Positions 7,858 through 16,046 of a stretch of DNA of 64,000 nucleotides are shown piece by piece. Both the position numbers and the translations under genes were made by a program. The stretch lies in the NCBI RefSeq assembly GCF_023674425.1, contig NZ_CP098401.1, positions 1,612,001-1,676,000 on the forward strand. The letters are read 5' to 3'. The notes under the pieces are model-generated. The model had not been told where the DNA came from. It searched no databases and was given only the letters and a program-made list of their open reading frames with translations. The first letter of the stretch is position 1. Each line of letters opens with the position of its first letter. The DNA comes from Sphingomonas donggukensis (GTDB taxonomy: Bacteria; Pseudomonadota; Alphaproteobacteria; Sphingomonadales; Sphingomonadaceae).

Positions 7858-10533
7858 CTACCCTGAATTCCTAAGCGCCGTCGCGATCGCGTTGATCGAC
7901 AGCAGAATGCCCTCGCCGATCCGCGCGTCGTCCTCGCCGGCGCGGTGGCGTTTCAGCAGTTCGATCTGGAGCAGGTTGAGCGGCTCGATATAGGGCAAGC
8001 GCAGCCGGATCGACGCCTCCAGCGCCGCGTGCTTTTCCAGCAGCCGCGTCTGGCGGGTGATGCCGAGCAGGCCGTCGTGGGTCTGCTGCCACCCGTCCCG
8101 GATGCGCGTGAAGATGCCGTCGCCCAAGGCCCGATCCTCGACCAGCGCCGCGTAGCGCGCGGCGAGGTCCATGTCGGACTTCGCCAACACCTGCTCCATG
8201 TTGGCGAGCGTCGCGGCGAACAGCGGCCAGGCGCCCGCCATCTCGCGCAGCAATTCCTTGTCCTCGAAGCCCGCGATCGCCTGGCCGACGCCGTACCAGC
8301 CGGGCAGCATGATCCGCGCCTGCGCCCAGCTGAAGACCCAGGGAATCGCGCGCAGATCCTCGATCGCGTCGCTTTTCTTGCGGCTCGCCGGGCGCGATCC
8401 AATCTTCAGCCCCGCGATCTCGGCGATTGGCGTCGCCTGGCGGAAGAAGGTGCGGAAGCCGTCGGTCTCGTACACCAGCCCGCGGTAGGCGCGGAACGCG
8501 GTGTCGCTCAGCGTATCCATCGCCGCATGGAAGCGCGCGCGGTCCTTCTCGGGCAGTTCCGACGGCGCCAGGCTGGCGAGCAACGTCGCCGCCGTCATCG
8601 CCTCGAGGTTGGTCATCGCCGATGCGCGGGTGCCGTATTTGGCGGCGATCACCTCGCCCTGTTCGGTGATGCGGATGCGGCCCTGCACGGTGCCGGGCGG
8701 CTGCGCCTGAATCGCCTGGAAGGCGGAGCCCCCGCCGCGCCCGACCGCGCCGCCGCGCCCGTGGAACAGCTGCATCCGGACACCCGCCGCCTCGAACACC
8801 GGGGCCAGCGCCGACGACCCCTTCGACAATTGCCAGGTCGATGTCAGGTAGCCGCCGTCCTTGTTGCTGTCGGAATAGCCGATCATCACTTCCTGCACGC
8901 CGCGCGCGGAGGCGATCGCGGCGACCTCGGGCAGCGCCAGCCAGTCGGCCATGATGCCCGGCGCGCGTTCCAGATCGGCGACCGTCTCGAACAGCGGGAT
9001 CGCCATGATGGCCGCCTCGGGCGGCTTGCCGGGGCGGTACAGCCCGGCCTCCTTCAGCAGCACATGGACCTCCAGCAGGTCCGACACCGACTGCGCCATC
9101 GACACGATGTAGTTGACGATCGATGCCGGCCCGTAGGTGCGATGCGCCGCTGCGGCTGCGCGCACGACGCCGAGTTCCGAGGCGGTTTCGTCCGAATAGG
9201 TCGCATAGGGGCTGGTCAGCAGCCGCGCGCTCGCCAGTTCGCGGCGGAGCAGCGCGACCCGCGCATCTTCGTCGAGGGCCAGATAGTCGTCCGCCACCCC
9301 CGCCGCGCGCAGCAATTCGGCGACCACCCGCTCGTGCACCGCGCTGTTCTGCCGCATGTCGAGCGTGGCGAGATGGAAGCCGAAGGTTTCGACCGCGCGG
9401 ATCAGCCGCCCGAGCGCCCCGCCCGACGCCAGCGGCCCTTCCCCCTCGCCCGCCAGCGCATGCGCGATCTCGGCCAGGTCGTGGCGGAACGCAGCGGGAT
9501 CGCTATAGGGCGCACCGGTCAGCGGGCCGGGTCGCGGTGCGGGCTTGCCGGTCAGCGCCAGATGCGTCGCCGCCAGCCGCGCATAGATGCCCGACAGCGC
9601 CCGGCGGTATGGTTCGTCGGCCCGGCTCGCCGCGGTGTCGCCGCTCGCCTCGGCGAGCGCCAGCGCACCGGCTGCGACGCGGGCATGTTCGGTCGAGATC
9701 GACAGTTCGGCACCGAGCGCGTGGACCGCTTCCAGATAATAGCCGAGCACCGCCTCGCTCGCCCGCGCCAGCGCCAGCGTCATGCTGGCGCCGTCGACAT
9801 AGGGATTGCCGTCGCGGTCGCCGCCGATCCACGTGCCGGGGCGCAGGAACGACGGCACCCGCTCGCCCACCACCCGGTCCCACCGCGCATACAGCGCCGG
9901 GAGCGCGGGCAGGAACACGTCGCGCAGGTAACTGAGCGCGGTCTCGACTTCGTCGGCGACGTACAGCCGCTCGCGCCGCAGCACCCGCGTCTGCCACAGC
10001 AGCGCGATCTGGCGCAGGATCGCGTCGTCGATGCGGTCGCCGTCTCCGGTTTCCTCCAGCCCGCGGTCCTTCAGCGCCAGCAGGTCGGCGATGCGGTTGC
10101 GGTGATCGATCATCGATTTGCGCCGCACCTCGGTCGGGTGCGCGGTCAGCACCGGCGCGATCAGCGCGGTGTCGAGGAGCGCCAGCACCGCGTCCCGTCC
10201 GATGCCGTCCGCCGCCAGCCGCTCGATCGCATGGGCGACGTCGGCCCCCGTTTCGGCGGCGACGCCTTGGCGATCCTCGGCCAAATTCGCGAGCATCGAA
10301 AACAGCATGAAGCCGCGCGTGAAATCCAGCGTCTCGTCAAGCGTCAGCCGGTCGAGCCCCGGGTCGATCGCCTCCGCACCCGCCACCCCGCGCGCGCGAT
10401 CGACCGAGACGCTGCGGATATATTCGATCCGGCGGAACAGCGCCTCTCCCCCATAAGCGCGGATCACGTCGCCGAGCAGCTTGCCGAGGAAGCGGACATC
10501 AGGATTGTTTGCGATGGGGGGAAGGCTGGCCAT
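7858..10533 (-). CDS. ppc: Phosphoenolpyruvate carboxylase
   Basis: An 891-residue enzyme that carboxylates phosphoenolpyruvate to oxaloacetate with bicarbonate, the anaplerotic supply for the citrate cycle. Family motifs are all visible: LTAHPTEVRR near residue 133 (catalytic His), GGDRDGNP near 240, FHGRGGAVGRGGG near 590 and the GSRPASR phosphate-binding segment near 715. Length is normal for bacterial enzymes. It is transcribed alone on the minus strand, divergent from the lipoprotein gene at 10639. The ATG at 10533 has only a weak ribosome-binding site. Confidence 0.97.
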   Translation of the reverse strand: MASLPPIANNPDVRFLGKLLGDVIRAYGGEALFRRIEYIRSVSVDRARGVAGAEAIDPGLDRLTLDETLDFTRGFMLFSMLANLAEDRQGVAAETGADVAHAIERLAADGIGRDAVLALLDTALIAPVLTAHPTEVRRKSMIDHRNRIADLLALKDRGLEETGDGDRIDDAILRQIALLWQTRVLRRERLYVADEVETALSYLRDVFLPALPALYARWDRVVGERVPSFLRPGTWIGGDRDGNPYVDGASMTLALARASEAVLGYYLEAVHALGAELSISTEHARVAAGALALAEASGDTAASRADEPYRRALSGIYARLAATHLALTGKPAPRPGPLTGAPYSDPAAFRHDLAEIAHALAGEGEGPLASGGALGRLIRAVETFGFHLATLDMRQNSAVHERVVAELLRAAGVADDYLALDEDARVALLRRELASARLLTSPYATYSDETASELGVVRAAAAAHRTYGPASIVNYIVSMAQSVSDLLEVHVLLKEAGLYRPGKPPEAAIMAIPLFETVADLERAPGIMADWLALPEVAAIASARGVQEVMIGYSDSNKDGGYLTSTWQLSKGSSALAPVFEAAGVRMQLFHGRGGAVGRGGGSAFQAIQAQPPGTVQGRIRITEQGEVIAAKYGTRASAMTNLEAMTAATLLASLAPSELPEKDRARFHAAMDTLSDTAFRAYRGLVYETDGFRTFFRQATPIAEIAGLKIGSRPASRKKSDAIEDLRAIPWVFSWAQARIMLPGWYGVGQAIAGFEDKELLREMAGAWPLFAATLANMEQVLAKSDMDLAARYAALVEDRALGDGIFTRIRDGWQQTHDGLLGITRQTRLLEKHAALEASIRLRLPYIEPLNLLQIELLKRHRAGEDDARIGEGILLSINAIATALRNSG

Positions 10534-10581
10534 GCCGGCGATGCTGCACCGCCGCAGACACCGGGGTCAACGCAGAAACCG

Positions 10582-10610
10582 TTGACGCTGCCGCAAGCCC
10601 GCCTTAACTG
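10582..10610 (+). promoter_or_regulatory. Predicted sigma-70 promoter of the lipoprotein gene
   Basis: TTGACG at 10582-10587 and TAACTG at 10605-10610 are 17 bases apart and lie about 28 bases before the start codon at 10639. The region separates the divergent ppc and lipoprotein genes. Confidence 0.4.
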
Positions 10611-10638
10611 TACTAGTCAAGTAATACAGGAGAGCGAC

Positions 10639-11145
10639 ATGCGTGCGTTTCTGATCCTCGCCCCGGCTGCCCTGCTGGCCGCGTGCAACGGCGGCGGCAG
10701 CGCCGACGACGGTACCGAGATTTCGATCAAGGGCGGCACCGGCAGCGAGTTTTCGGCGGGCATGGGCAAGGACGGCAGGGTGTCGATCGACGCGCCGGGG
10801 TTCAAGGCCGCGATCAACCTGCCCAAGGTGAAGCTGGATGCCGGCGATTTCGACATCAACGGCGTCGGCCTGCCCGCCGGATCGACGATCGAATCGATGA
10901 ACATCGACGGCAACGAAAAGGGCAACGGCGCCGCGGGCGAAAGCGTCAACGTGCGCTTCACGAGCCCGACCGGCACCGCGGGCGTGCGCGAATGGTTCCA
11001 GGGGAAGCTGGCCGCGGAGGGCTTCAAGCTGACCGCCGAGGGCGACAACCTCTCGGGCACCACCGACGAGGGCAAGCCGTTCCGCCTGACCACCAGGTCG
11101 GTCGGCAACGGGCGCAGCGAAAGCACGCTGGCGATCGGCGGATAG
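10639..11145 (+). CDS. Lipoprotein of unknown function
   Basis: A 168-residue lipoprotein (lipobox LLAAC, Cys at residue 16) with an AGGAGAG ribosome-binding site. The mature part has a Gly-rich start, a beta-rich region (SIDAPGFKAAINLPKVKL) and a C-terminal domain with REWFQGKLAAEGFKLTAEGDNLSG, which resembles small periplasmic alpha/beta domains in which a helix precedes an antiparallel sheet. No named family is recognised. It is divergent from ppc with its own promoter. Confidence 0.65.
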   Translation: MRAFLILAPAALLAACNGGGSADDGTEISIKGGTGSEFSAGMGKDGRVSIDAPGFKAAINLPKVKLDAGDFDINGVGLPAGSTIESMNIDGNEKGNGAAGESVNVRFTSPTGTAGVREWFQGKLAAEGFKLTAEGDNLSGTTDEGKPFRLTTRSVGNGRSESTLAIGG

Positions 11146-11249
11146 CGCCGTCGCGCCCGGTGCGGGCGCGGACGCAAGCCGCGAAATGCCCGGACGCAAG
11201 CGCCAACCGCCTTGACGTCGGATGCTGCATGCGCGAAGCGGGGGGCGCT

Positions 11250-11633
11250 ATGATCCATCGTATCCTCCCCACCGCCGCCGCGCTCGCGCTCCTCTCCCTC
11301 GGCGCTTGCAAGAGCGAGCCCGAAGTCGTCGACAGCCGCGCGCCCGATCCCATGGCCGAGCAGCTGAAGAACGCCGCCCCGGTCGAGCTGCCGCCGGCAG
11401 TCACCGCCAGCGTCACCTTCCGCTGCCAGCCGGGCAACAGCCTGGTCTATGTCGACTTCTTCGACGGCAACAAGATGGCCAACCTGCGCACCGAAAAGGG
11501 CGGCACGCCCACCATGCTGACCGCGCCCGAGGCCGGCCAGCCCTACACCGGCGGTGGCTACACCGTGTCGGGCACGCCGAAGTCGATCCAGTACACGGCG
11601 CCGGGCAAGTCGGCGCTCAGCTGCAAGGCCTGA
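11250..11633 (+). CDS. Lipoprotein, possibly MliC-type lysozyme inhibitor
   Basis: A 127-residue lipoprotein (lipobox SLGAC). The mature domain of about 75 residues starts with VTFRCQPGNSLVYVDF, continues with a GGGYTVSG segment and ends with ALSCKA. This matches the pattern of the MliC/PliC family: an early Cys, V-x-F strand, an S/G-rich loop and a final Cys two residues from the end. In that family the two Cys form a disulfide and the protein protects peptidoglycan from c-type lysozyme. The match is by eye and moderate. A strong terminator follows. Confidence 0.55.
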   Translation: MIHRILPTAAALALLSLGACKSEPEVVDSRAPDPMAEQLKNAAPVELPPAVTASVTFRCQPGNSLVYVDFFDGNKMANLRTEKGGTPTMLTAPEAGQPYTGGGYTVSGTPKSIQYTAPGKSALSCKA

Positions 11634-11657
11634 TCGTCCTGCCTTCCAACCGACATC

Positions 11658-11688
11658 GGGGTCGGCGGAGCGATCCGCCGGCCCTTTT
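11658..11688 (+). terminator. Rho-independent terminator
   Basis: A GC-rich stem of about 11-12 bp with loop GCGA at 11670-11673 is followed by CTTTTCG. It lies between the MliC-like gene and aat. The core (GGCGGA-GCGA-TCCGCC plus flanking GGCCCTT) is the same as in the terminator at 27363-27392. Confidence 0.8.
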
Positions 11689-11700
11689 CGTTTGCCTGCC

Positions 11701-12450
11701 ATGAGCCGCCCGACGATCCCGACCGAGACGATCGACCCCGACTTGGTGCTGCGGGCCTATGCGATGGGGGTATTCCCGATGGCCGACGCGCGCGACGCGC
11801 CCGGCATCTACTGGGTCGAGCCGAAACAGCGCGCGGTGCTGCCGCTGGATGCCTTCCACCTGTCGCGTTCGCTCGCCCGCACGATCGCGCGCGACCGCTT
11901 TCGCGTGACCGCCGACACCGCGTTCGACCGCATCATCGCGCTGTGCGCCGAATCCGCGGACGACCGGCCCGACACGTGGATCAACGCGTCGATCGAAACC
12001 GTCTTCCGCCAGCTGCACGCCCGCGGCTTCGCTCATTCGGTCGAGGTGTGGGACGGCGACGCGCTGGTGGGCGGGCTCTACGGCCTTGCCCTGGGTCGCG
12101 CGTTCTTCGGCGAAAGCATGGTCAGCCGCGCACGCGATGCATCGAAGGTCGCACTCGCCTGGCTCGTCGCACGGCTCAGGCTCGGTGGCTTCGCGTTGCT
12201 CGACTGCCAGTTCCAGACCGACCATCTCGCGACGATGGGGACTGTGGAGCTGCCGCGCAGCGCCTATTCGGTGGTGCTGGGCGAGGCGCTGGGCGACGGG
12301 GTCGCCGGGCTGGTCGGCGGCGCGCCGGTCGTGTCGGGCGACTGGTCCGCCCTCGACCGCCTTGGCGACGACGCAGGCGACGCCTCGCTCACCGTCTCCG
12401 CGGGCCCCTCGGGGAAGCGCATCGTGCAGCTCTTGGGCCAGACGTCGTAG
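11701..12450 (+). CDS. aat: Leucyl/phenylalanyl-tRNA--protein transferase
   Basis: A 249-residue enzyme that attaches Leu or Phe from aminoacyl-tRNA to N-terminal Arg or Lys of proteins, marking them for ClpSP (N-degron pathway). Typical segments are YAMGVFPMAD, YWVEPKQRAVLPLD, HSVEVWDGDALVGGLYGLALGRAFFGESM and LLDCQFQTDHLATMG. The final segment GKRIVQLLGQTS is usual for alphaproteobacterial homologues. The 3' end overlaps the opposite-strand DUF2155 gene by 187 bases. Confidence 0.95.
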   Translation: MSRPTIPTETIDPDLVLRAYAMGVFPMADARDAPGIYWVEPKQRAVLPLDAFHLSRSLARTIARDRFRVTADTAFDRIIALCAESADDRPDTWINASIETVFRQLHARGFAHSVEVWDGDALVGGLYGLALGRAFFGESMVSRARDASKVALAWLVARLRLGGFALLDCQFQTDHLATMGTVELPRSAYSVVLGEALGDGVAGLVGGAPVVSGDWSALDRLGDDAGDASLTVSAGPSGKRIVQLLGQTS

Positions 12451-12986
12451 AGCGCGCTCGGCACGACGTTCAGCGCGGGCCGCTCCTTGTACACCCAGCC
12501 CGAGAAATGCCGCCGCCAGCGCCCGTCGAACCCGCGCACGTCGAGTTGCAGGAACGCGCCGGTCAGCTGCTCCTCTTCCCACGGCGCGGTCTGCTCGCAG
12601 GCGCGCAGGCGGACGATGGCGTCGCCGATGCGGTACGCCTGGCCCGGCTTCATCTGCACGTCGCGGGCATCGCCGTTACGCTTGTTGAGGACGCCGATCA
12701 CCGCGACGCGCTCCGCCATCGGCGTCGCGCCGGGCGCCTGTGCGGTCGCAGCGTTGGTGACGGTCGCGCCCTGCGTCTGCGGCACGGCGGCCTGCTGCAC
12801 GGGGGCAGCGGCGGGAGTCGCACCGAAGGGCAGGCGCGGCAGCCAGTCGGGCATCGCCTGCGGCGCGGCGAACTGCAGCCCCGCCCAGGCGGCGACGATC
12901 GCGACCACGCCGATCGCGGCGCCACCGAGCCACCGCGTCGGCGTGCGCTCCGACCGCCCACCCTCCGGCGGGGCGCGGTCAGTCAC
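12264..12986 (-). CDS. DUF2155 membrane-associated protein
   Basis: A 240-residue protein starting at a GTG that overlaps the stop of the upstream NDUFA12-like gene (shared GTGACTGA, 8 bases), which suggests translational coupling. One membrane helix lies near residues 20-42 (WLGGAAIGVVAIVAAWAGLQF). The DUF2155 domain follows at about residues 95-180: VAVIGVLNKRNGDARDVQMKPG, then AFLQLDV, and the closing FSGWVYKERPALNVV and LYDVWPKSC. A Ser/Pro/Ala-rich tail overlaps aat on the other strand. The family is found in alphaproteobacteria next to complex-I-related genes; its exact role is unknown. Confidence 0.85.
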   Translation of the reverse strand: MTDRAPPEGGRSERTPTRWLGGAAIGVVAIVAAWAGLQFAAPQAMPDWLPRLPFGATPAAAPVQQAAVPQTQGATVTNAATAQAPGATPMAERVAVIGVLNKRNGDARDVQMKPGQAYRIGDAIVRLRACEQTAPWEEEQLTGAFLQLDVRGFDGRWRRHFSGWVYKERPALNVVPSALYDVWPKSCTMRFPEGPAETVSEASPASSPRRSRADQSPDTTGAPPTSPATPSPSASPSTTE

Positions 12987-13371
12987 CGGGGGTCCAGGCC
13001 TCGTAATCGCCGGTCGCGGGCGCGCGCTTGCCGCCCGCACCCAGCGCACCCGCGGGACGATAGGCAAGCGGCGTGCCGGTCAGGTTCGGGACCGCCGGCT
13101 GCTGCCACGGTTTCGCGGGCGGCAGTGCGCGATCGGGCACGTCGTCGATCTGATGGTGCAGCCAGCCGAACCATTCGGGCGCGATCCGGCTCGCGTCGTT
13201 CGATCCGTTGTAGATCACCCAGCGCCGCGGGTTGCCGCTCGTGTCGCTGCCGCCCTGATAATAGACGTTGCCCAGCGCATCCTCACCGACGCGCCCCTTG
13301 CCGCGCAGCCCGAACCACGTGCCGATGGTGGCGCCGTTCCACCAGGTGAAGGGATTGAGATTGATGCCCAT
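12979..13371 (-). CDS. NDUFA12-family NADH:ubiquinone oxidoreductase accessory subunit
   Basis: A 130-residue protein homologous to the mitochondrial complex I subunit NDUFA12 (B17.2). Typical features are the start MGINLNPFTWWNGATIGT, the segment VGEDALGNVYYQGG, and RRWVIYNGSNDASRIAPEWFGWLHH. It should attach to the peripheral arm of complex I at the inner membrane. The start MGINLNPF at 13371 is chosen over an upstream ATG because conserved homologues begin there. It is the first gene of a two-gene unit with DUF2155. Confidence 0.9.
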   Translation of the reverse strand: MGINLNPFTWWNGATIGTWFGLRGKGRVGEDALGNVYYQGGSDTSGNPRRWVIYNGSNDASRIAPEWFGWLHHQIDDVPDRALPPAKPWQQPAVPNLTGTPLAYRPAGALGAGGKRAPATGDYEAWTPGD

Positions 13372-13702
13372 GCGCCCGCGATTAGCGGGCGGGCGGAGAT
13401 TGGGCAAGGCGCCGGCGGCGGCGGATTTGCGTTAGCAAATCGCCGACTCGCCACGGCGGGAAGCAAGATCGCGCAGAGAAACCGTTTAGCGGCGTTGTAA
13501 TATGATGAGTGGCCGCTCACGCCCCAAAAGCAGACATATTAGTGTCGGCAATGCCGCGCTTTGGTCATCCACCCGCGTACGGCAAGAGCAAAGACAGACA
13601 CCGGGTTTGGCTTGACTCTCGTAACAAAGGCCCGCAGTTTTAGTCCCTTCCGCTTGGACGAACGACGCGTCGGTTATTATCGAGTTTACAGGGGGCCAGA
13701 TC
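13372..13702. other. Intergenic stretch, becoming AT-richer
   Basis: This stretch holds no gene I can support. From about 13480 the sequence is visibly AT-richer than the flanking DNA and stays so to about 14230. Confidence 0.5.
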
Positions 13703-13975
13703 ATGAAGGTGCTGCTAAGCGCAATTTTCATCGCGACGTTCACGCTAATGTCTGGCACCGCCTCGGAAGCTAAAGATGACGTAAGTGCAAAAACAAACAA
13801 AGGTGAGCATTGTCGGACGGCGAAGAAGGCTGGGGTCGATGCTGCACTAGCAGCTGCTGAATGTAAAAAGCTGCTGGCTAAGCCCCCCCGACCCACGGAC
13901 TGTGTCCTGCGACCGGGGCAACCTAACAAATGTGCCGCACTGCTTCCACCGATGTCGAACATCTCGACAAGGTGA
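13703..13975 (+). CDS. Small secreted Cys-containing protein of unknown function
   Basis: A 90-residue protein with a clear signal peptide (MKVLLSAIFIATFTLMSGTASEA, cleavage likely after SEA). The mature part has four Cys in CRTAKKAGVDAALAAAEC and CVLRPGQPNKC, a spacing that could form two disulfides. No family is recognised. Codon use is less GC-biased than in neighbouring genes, consistent with recent acquisition. Confidence 0.5.
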   Translation: MKVLLSAIFIATFTLMSGTASEAKDDVSAKTNKGEHCRTAKKAGVDAALAAAECKKLLAKPPRPTDCVLRPGQPNKCAALLPPMSNISTR

Positions 13976-14163
13976 TAGAGATCGGCCGACGGCAGTGAGC
14001 GATGATTGCCGCGACGATTGAGTAAATCAGACAACAAAATTCGGCGCGCCCAAGACAGGAGCGCGCGATCGTAATCCTCGATTGTCGAGGGGTGCGACGT
14101 GCGCCTCCTGGCAGGCGGCACCTTACTTCGCTAAAGATAGCGACTTGCGGCGATATGGTCAGA

Positions 14164-14187
14164 GTCCGCTAACCACCAATCGCGGAC
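14164..14187. repeat. Small GTCCGC/GCGGAC hairpin repeat (family H)
   Basis: GTCCGC at 14164-14169 pairs with GCGGAC at 14182-14187 around an ACCACCAAT core. The same core, in the other orientation, recurs at 21646-21669, 21951-21975 and 22529-22553. Confidence 0.5.
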
Positions 14188-14239
14188 GCTCGGCGTAGCA
14201 GCACTCTACGTCGTCTGCCGGATACTATCCGCCCCCGCC

Positions 14240-14728
14240 CTACTTCGCCCAGCTCACCTTGTCCCCCGGCGCAATCCCCAATTCCCCCGCACGTCCACCG
14301 AGAATTTCCAGCACCGCGCTCACCGGTTCGCCGCTGGCAACCGGTGTCTCGCTGAACGGCACGGTATTCTCCGCGATCGTCGCGATCGTGCCGTCGGGGC
14401 GGATGAAGATAATGTCGAGCGCGGTCGGCGTGTTCTTCATCCAGAAGCTCGCCTCGCGCGGGGCGCCGCCACCCGCGGGATAGGGCGCGAAGATCATGCC
14501 GCCGTCCTTCTTCAGGTCGGTGCGGTACATCAGCCCGCGCTCCTGCTCCGCCGCAGTCTTCGCGACCTCGACCGCGAAGACGTGCGCGCCGTTCGCCGAG
14601 GTGATGGTGACCGGGATCGTCTTCGCCACCGCCGCCTGGTTGGCGTCGGCGCTGCCGCCTGCGCACCCCGGCAGGGCGAGGGCCAGCCCCACGGCGATCG
14701 CCGCGCCGCGCCAGATTCGAGCATTCAT
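14240..14728 (-). CDS. DUF192 lipoprotein
   Basis: A 162-residue lipoprotein (lipobox ALPGC, Cys at residue 22). The DUF192 domain covers about residues 38-160 with the hallmark segments TAAEQERGLMYRTDL, FWMKNTPTALDIIFI and NTVPFSETPVASGEPVSAVLE. The family is widespread, mostly extracytoplasmic, and its function is not established. It starts 2 bases after the stop of the cold-shock gene, so the two are very likely cotranscribed. Confidence 0.9.
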   Translation of the reverse strand: MNARIWRGAAIAVGLALALPGCAGGSADANQAAVAKTIPVTITSANGAHVFAVEVAKTAAEQERGLMYRTDLKKDGGMIFAPYPAGGGAPREASFWMKNTPTALDIIFIRPDGTIATIAENTVPFSETPVASGEPVSAVLEILGGRAGELGIAPGDKVSWAK

Positions 14729-14730
14729 CG

Positions 14731-15327
14731 TCACTTCCTCTCGACCACCACGGCCAGCGGCCCTTTCTCGCCATCGACGATGCGCGCGGTCAGCGGCTCG
14801 TCGGGCTCGACTTCCTCGATGCCGGCGCGGCGCAGCGTTTCCATGTGGACGAACACGTCGCGCCCGTCGCCGCGTACCAGGAAGCCATAGCCCTTCAGCC
14901 GGTTGAACCATTTGACGGCGACCGGTTCGAAATCGCCGGCATCGTCGATCATCTTCACCCGGTCGATGCGGTCGCCGCCGGTGCGGGCGCGGACCGGCTC
15001 GACCGCGGTCGACAGATCGATCGACAGGATCGCCGTCGCCTGGAACCCGCGGTCGCGGCGCACCGCCTCGCACACCACGCGCGCGCCCTCGGGCAGGCTG
15101 CGGCGGCCATGATCGTGCAGGACCGAGAAATGGATCAGGATGTCGCCCACGTCCGCATCGTCCGCGACGATGAAGCCGAATCCGCGCGTCACGTCGAACC
15201 ATTTGACCACGCCGCCGAACACATCGGCTGCGGGCGCGGCAGGCGCGGCGGCGGCGCCGTCGCCGACCGGTGCGGCGGCGGATCCTGTATCCCCGGTATC
15301 CAACCCACGCGCATCGTTACGCATCAT
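14731..15327 (-). CDS. Cold-shock protein with two CSD domains
   Basis: A 198-residue protein with two cold-shock domains. The first, at about residues 38-105, has VVKWFDVTRGFGFIV and ILIHFSVL. The second, at about 130-198, has AVKWFNRLKGYGFLV and DVFVHMETL. These are RNP1/RNP2 nucleic-acid-binding motifs. Twin-CSD proteins are typical of alphaproteobacteria (for example CspC/CspD of Caulobacter) and bind single-stranded RNA/DNA. The first ATG of a tandem ATGATG at 15327 has an AGGGGAAG site upstream. An Ala/Pro-rich linker precedes the first domain. Confidence 0.93.
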   Translation of the reverse strand: MMRNDARGLDTGDTGSAAAPVGDGAAAAPAAPAADVFGGVVKWFDVTRGFGFIVADDADVGDILIHFSVLHDHGRRSLPEGARVVCEAVRRDRGFQATAILSIDLSTAVEPVRARTGGDRIDRVKMIDDAGDFEPVAVKWFNRLKGYGFLVRGDGRDVFVHMETLRRAGIEEVEPDEPLTARIVDGEKGPLAVVVERK

Positions 15328-15382
15328 CACTTCCCCTGGGCCGCGTATGACATGGCCGCGAAGCCGCGCAAAGACCCCGCAT

Positions 15383-15928
15383 TCAGTCGCGCGCCGCCAC
15401 ATCCGCCTCGAACTCGGACAGTTCGTCGATGCTCATCGCCATGATCCGCCGCGACAGATCATAATCGTGGCCCGCGCGCAGCATGGCGGCCAGCGCCTTT
15501 TCCCGGGCGGCGCGATCCGCAGGCTGCACCCCGTATGCGCCCAACCGCCGTCGCCGGGCGAAGGCCAGCGCGCTCGCCTCGGCGCGTTCCTCGATCGCGG
15601 GGCGGACGTGCTCGGCATCGGCCTCGTCGATCCCGGCCTGGCGCAGCGCCCCGGCGATCCGCCGACCGCCCAGCCCCCGCCGGCCCATCGCCGCCGCGCG
15701 CGATTCGGCAAAGCCGCGGTCGTCGATGTAGCCAAGGGCGGCCATCCGCTCGGCGACCGCGCGCGCATCGGAGGGCGCCTCCCCCGCCCAGCCGCGCTCG
15801 CGCAGCTTGCGCGCCAGATAGTCGGTCAGTTTCGCTCTGGTGGTGGCGAAGCGTTCGACGTAGCGCAGCGCCAGCCGATCGAGCGCGGCGGCGTCGAGCG
15901 GCGGGGGGGTACGGCGCGGTTCCTTCAT
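15383..15928 (-). CDS. recX: RecX-family regulatory protein
   Basis: A 181-residue, helix-rich, Arg-rich protein. RecX proteins bind RecA filaments and modulate recombination and SOS activity. Family features visible are the three-helix repeats with ALRYVERFATTRAKLTDYLARKLRERGW, YIDDRGFAESRAAAMGRRGLGGRRIAGALRQAGID and a third basic repeat. The start MKEPRRT at 15928 is chosen; the frame is open upstream but overlaps the divergent FAAL region. recA is not in this window, which is common. Confidence 0.85.
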   Translation of the reverse strand: MKEPRRTPPPLDAAALDRLALRYVERFATTRAKLTDYLARKLRERGWAGEAPSDARAVAERMAALGYIDDRGFAESRAAAMGRRGLGGRRIAGALRQAGIDEADAEHVRPAIEERAEASALAFARRRRLGAYGVQPADRAAREKALAAMLRAGHDYDLSRRIMAMSIDELSEFEADVAARD

Positions 15929-16046
15929 GCGCCTTGATTGTGCCACAGTGGGATCGGAATTTGAACGCGCGGGCGTGACATGCGCCGATCCCCTTGCGCG
16001 CGTGGCGACTTTCTTGCCGACAGCGACAGGAACGGAAAACAGATCG

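Noticed and set aside
7945-10638. Plus-strand open frame antisense to ppc and in frame with the lipoprotein at 10639
   Set aside because: ppc has all its catalytic motifs on the minus strand. The lipoprotein has its own ATG, lipobox and ribosome-binding site at 10639.
13486-14121. Minus-strand 211-codon frame in the AT-richer islet
   Set aside because: It overlaps the better-supported secreted protein at 13703, lacks a ribosome-binding site and shows no domain.
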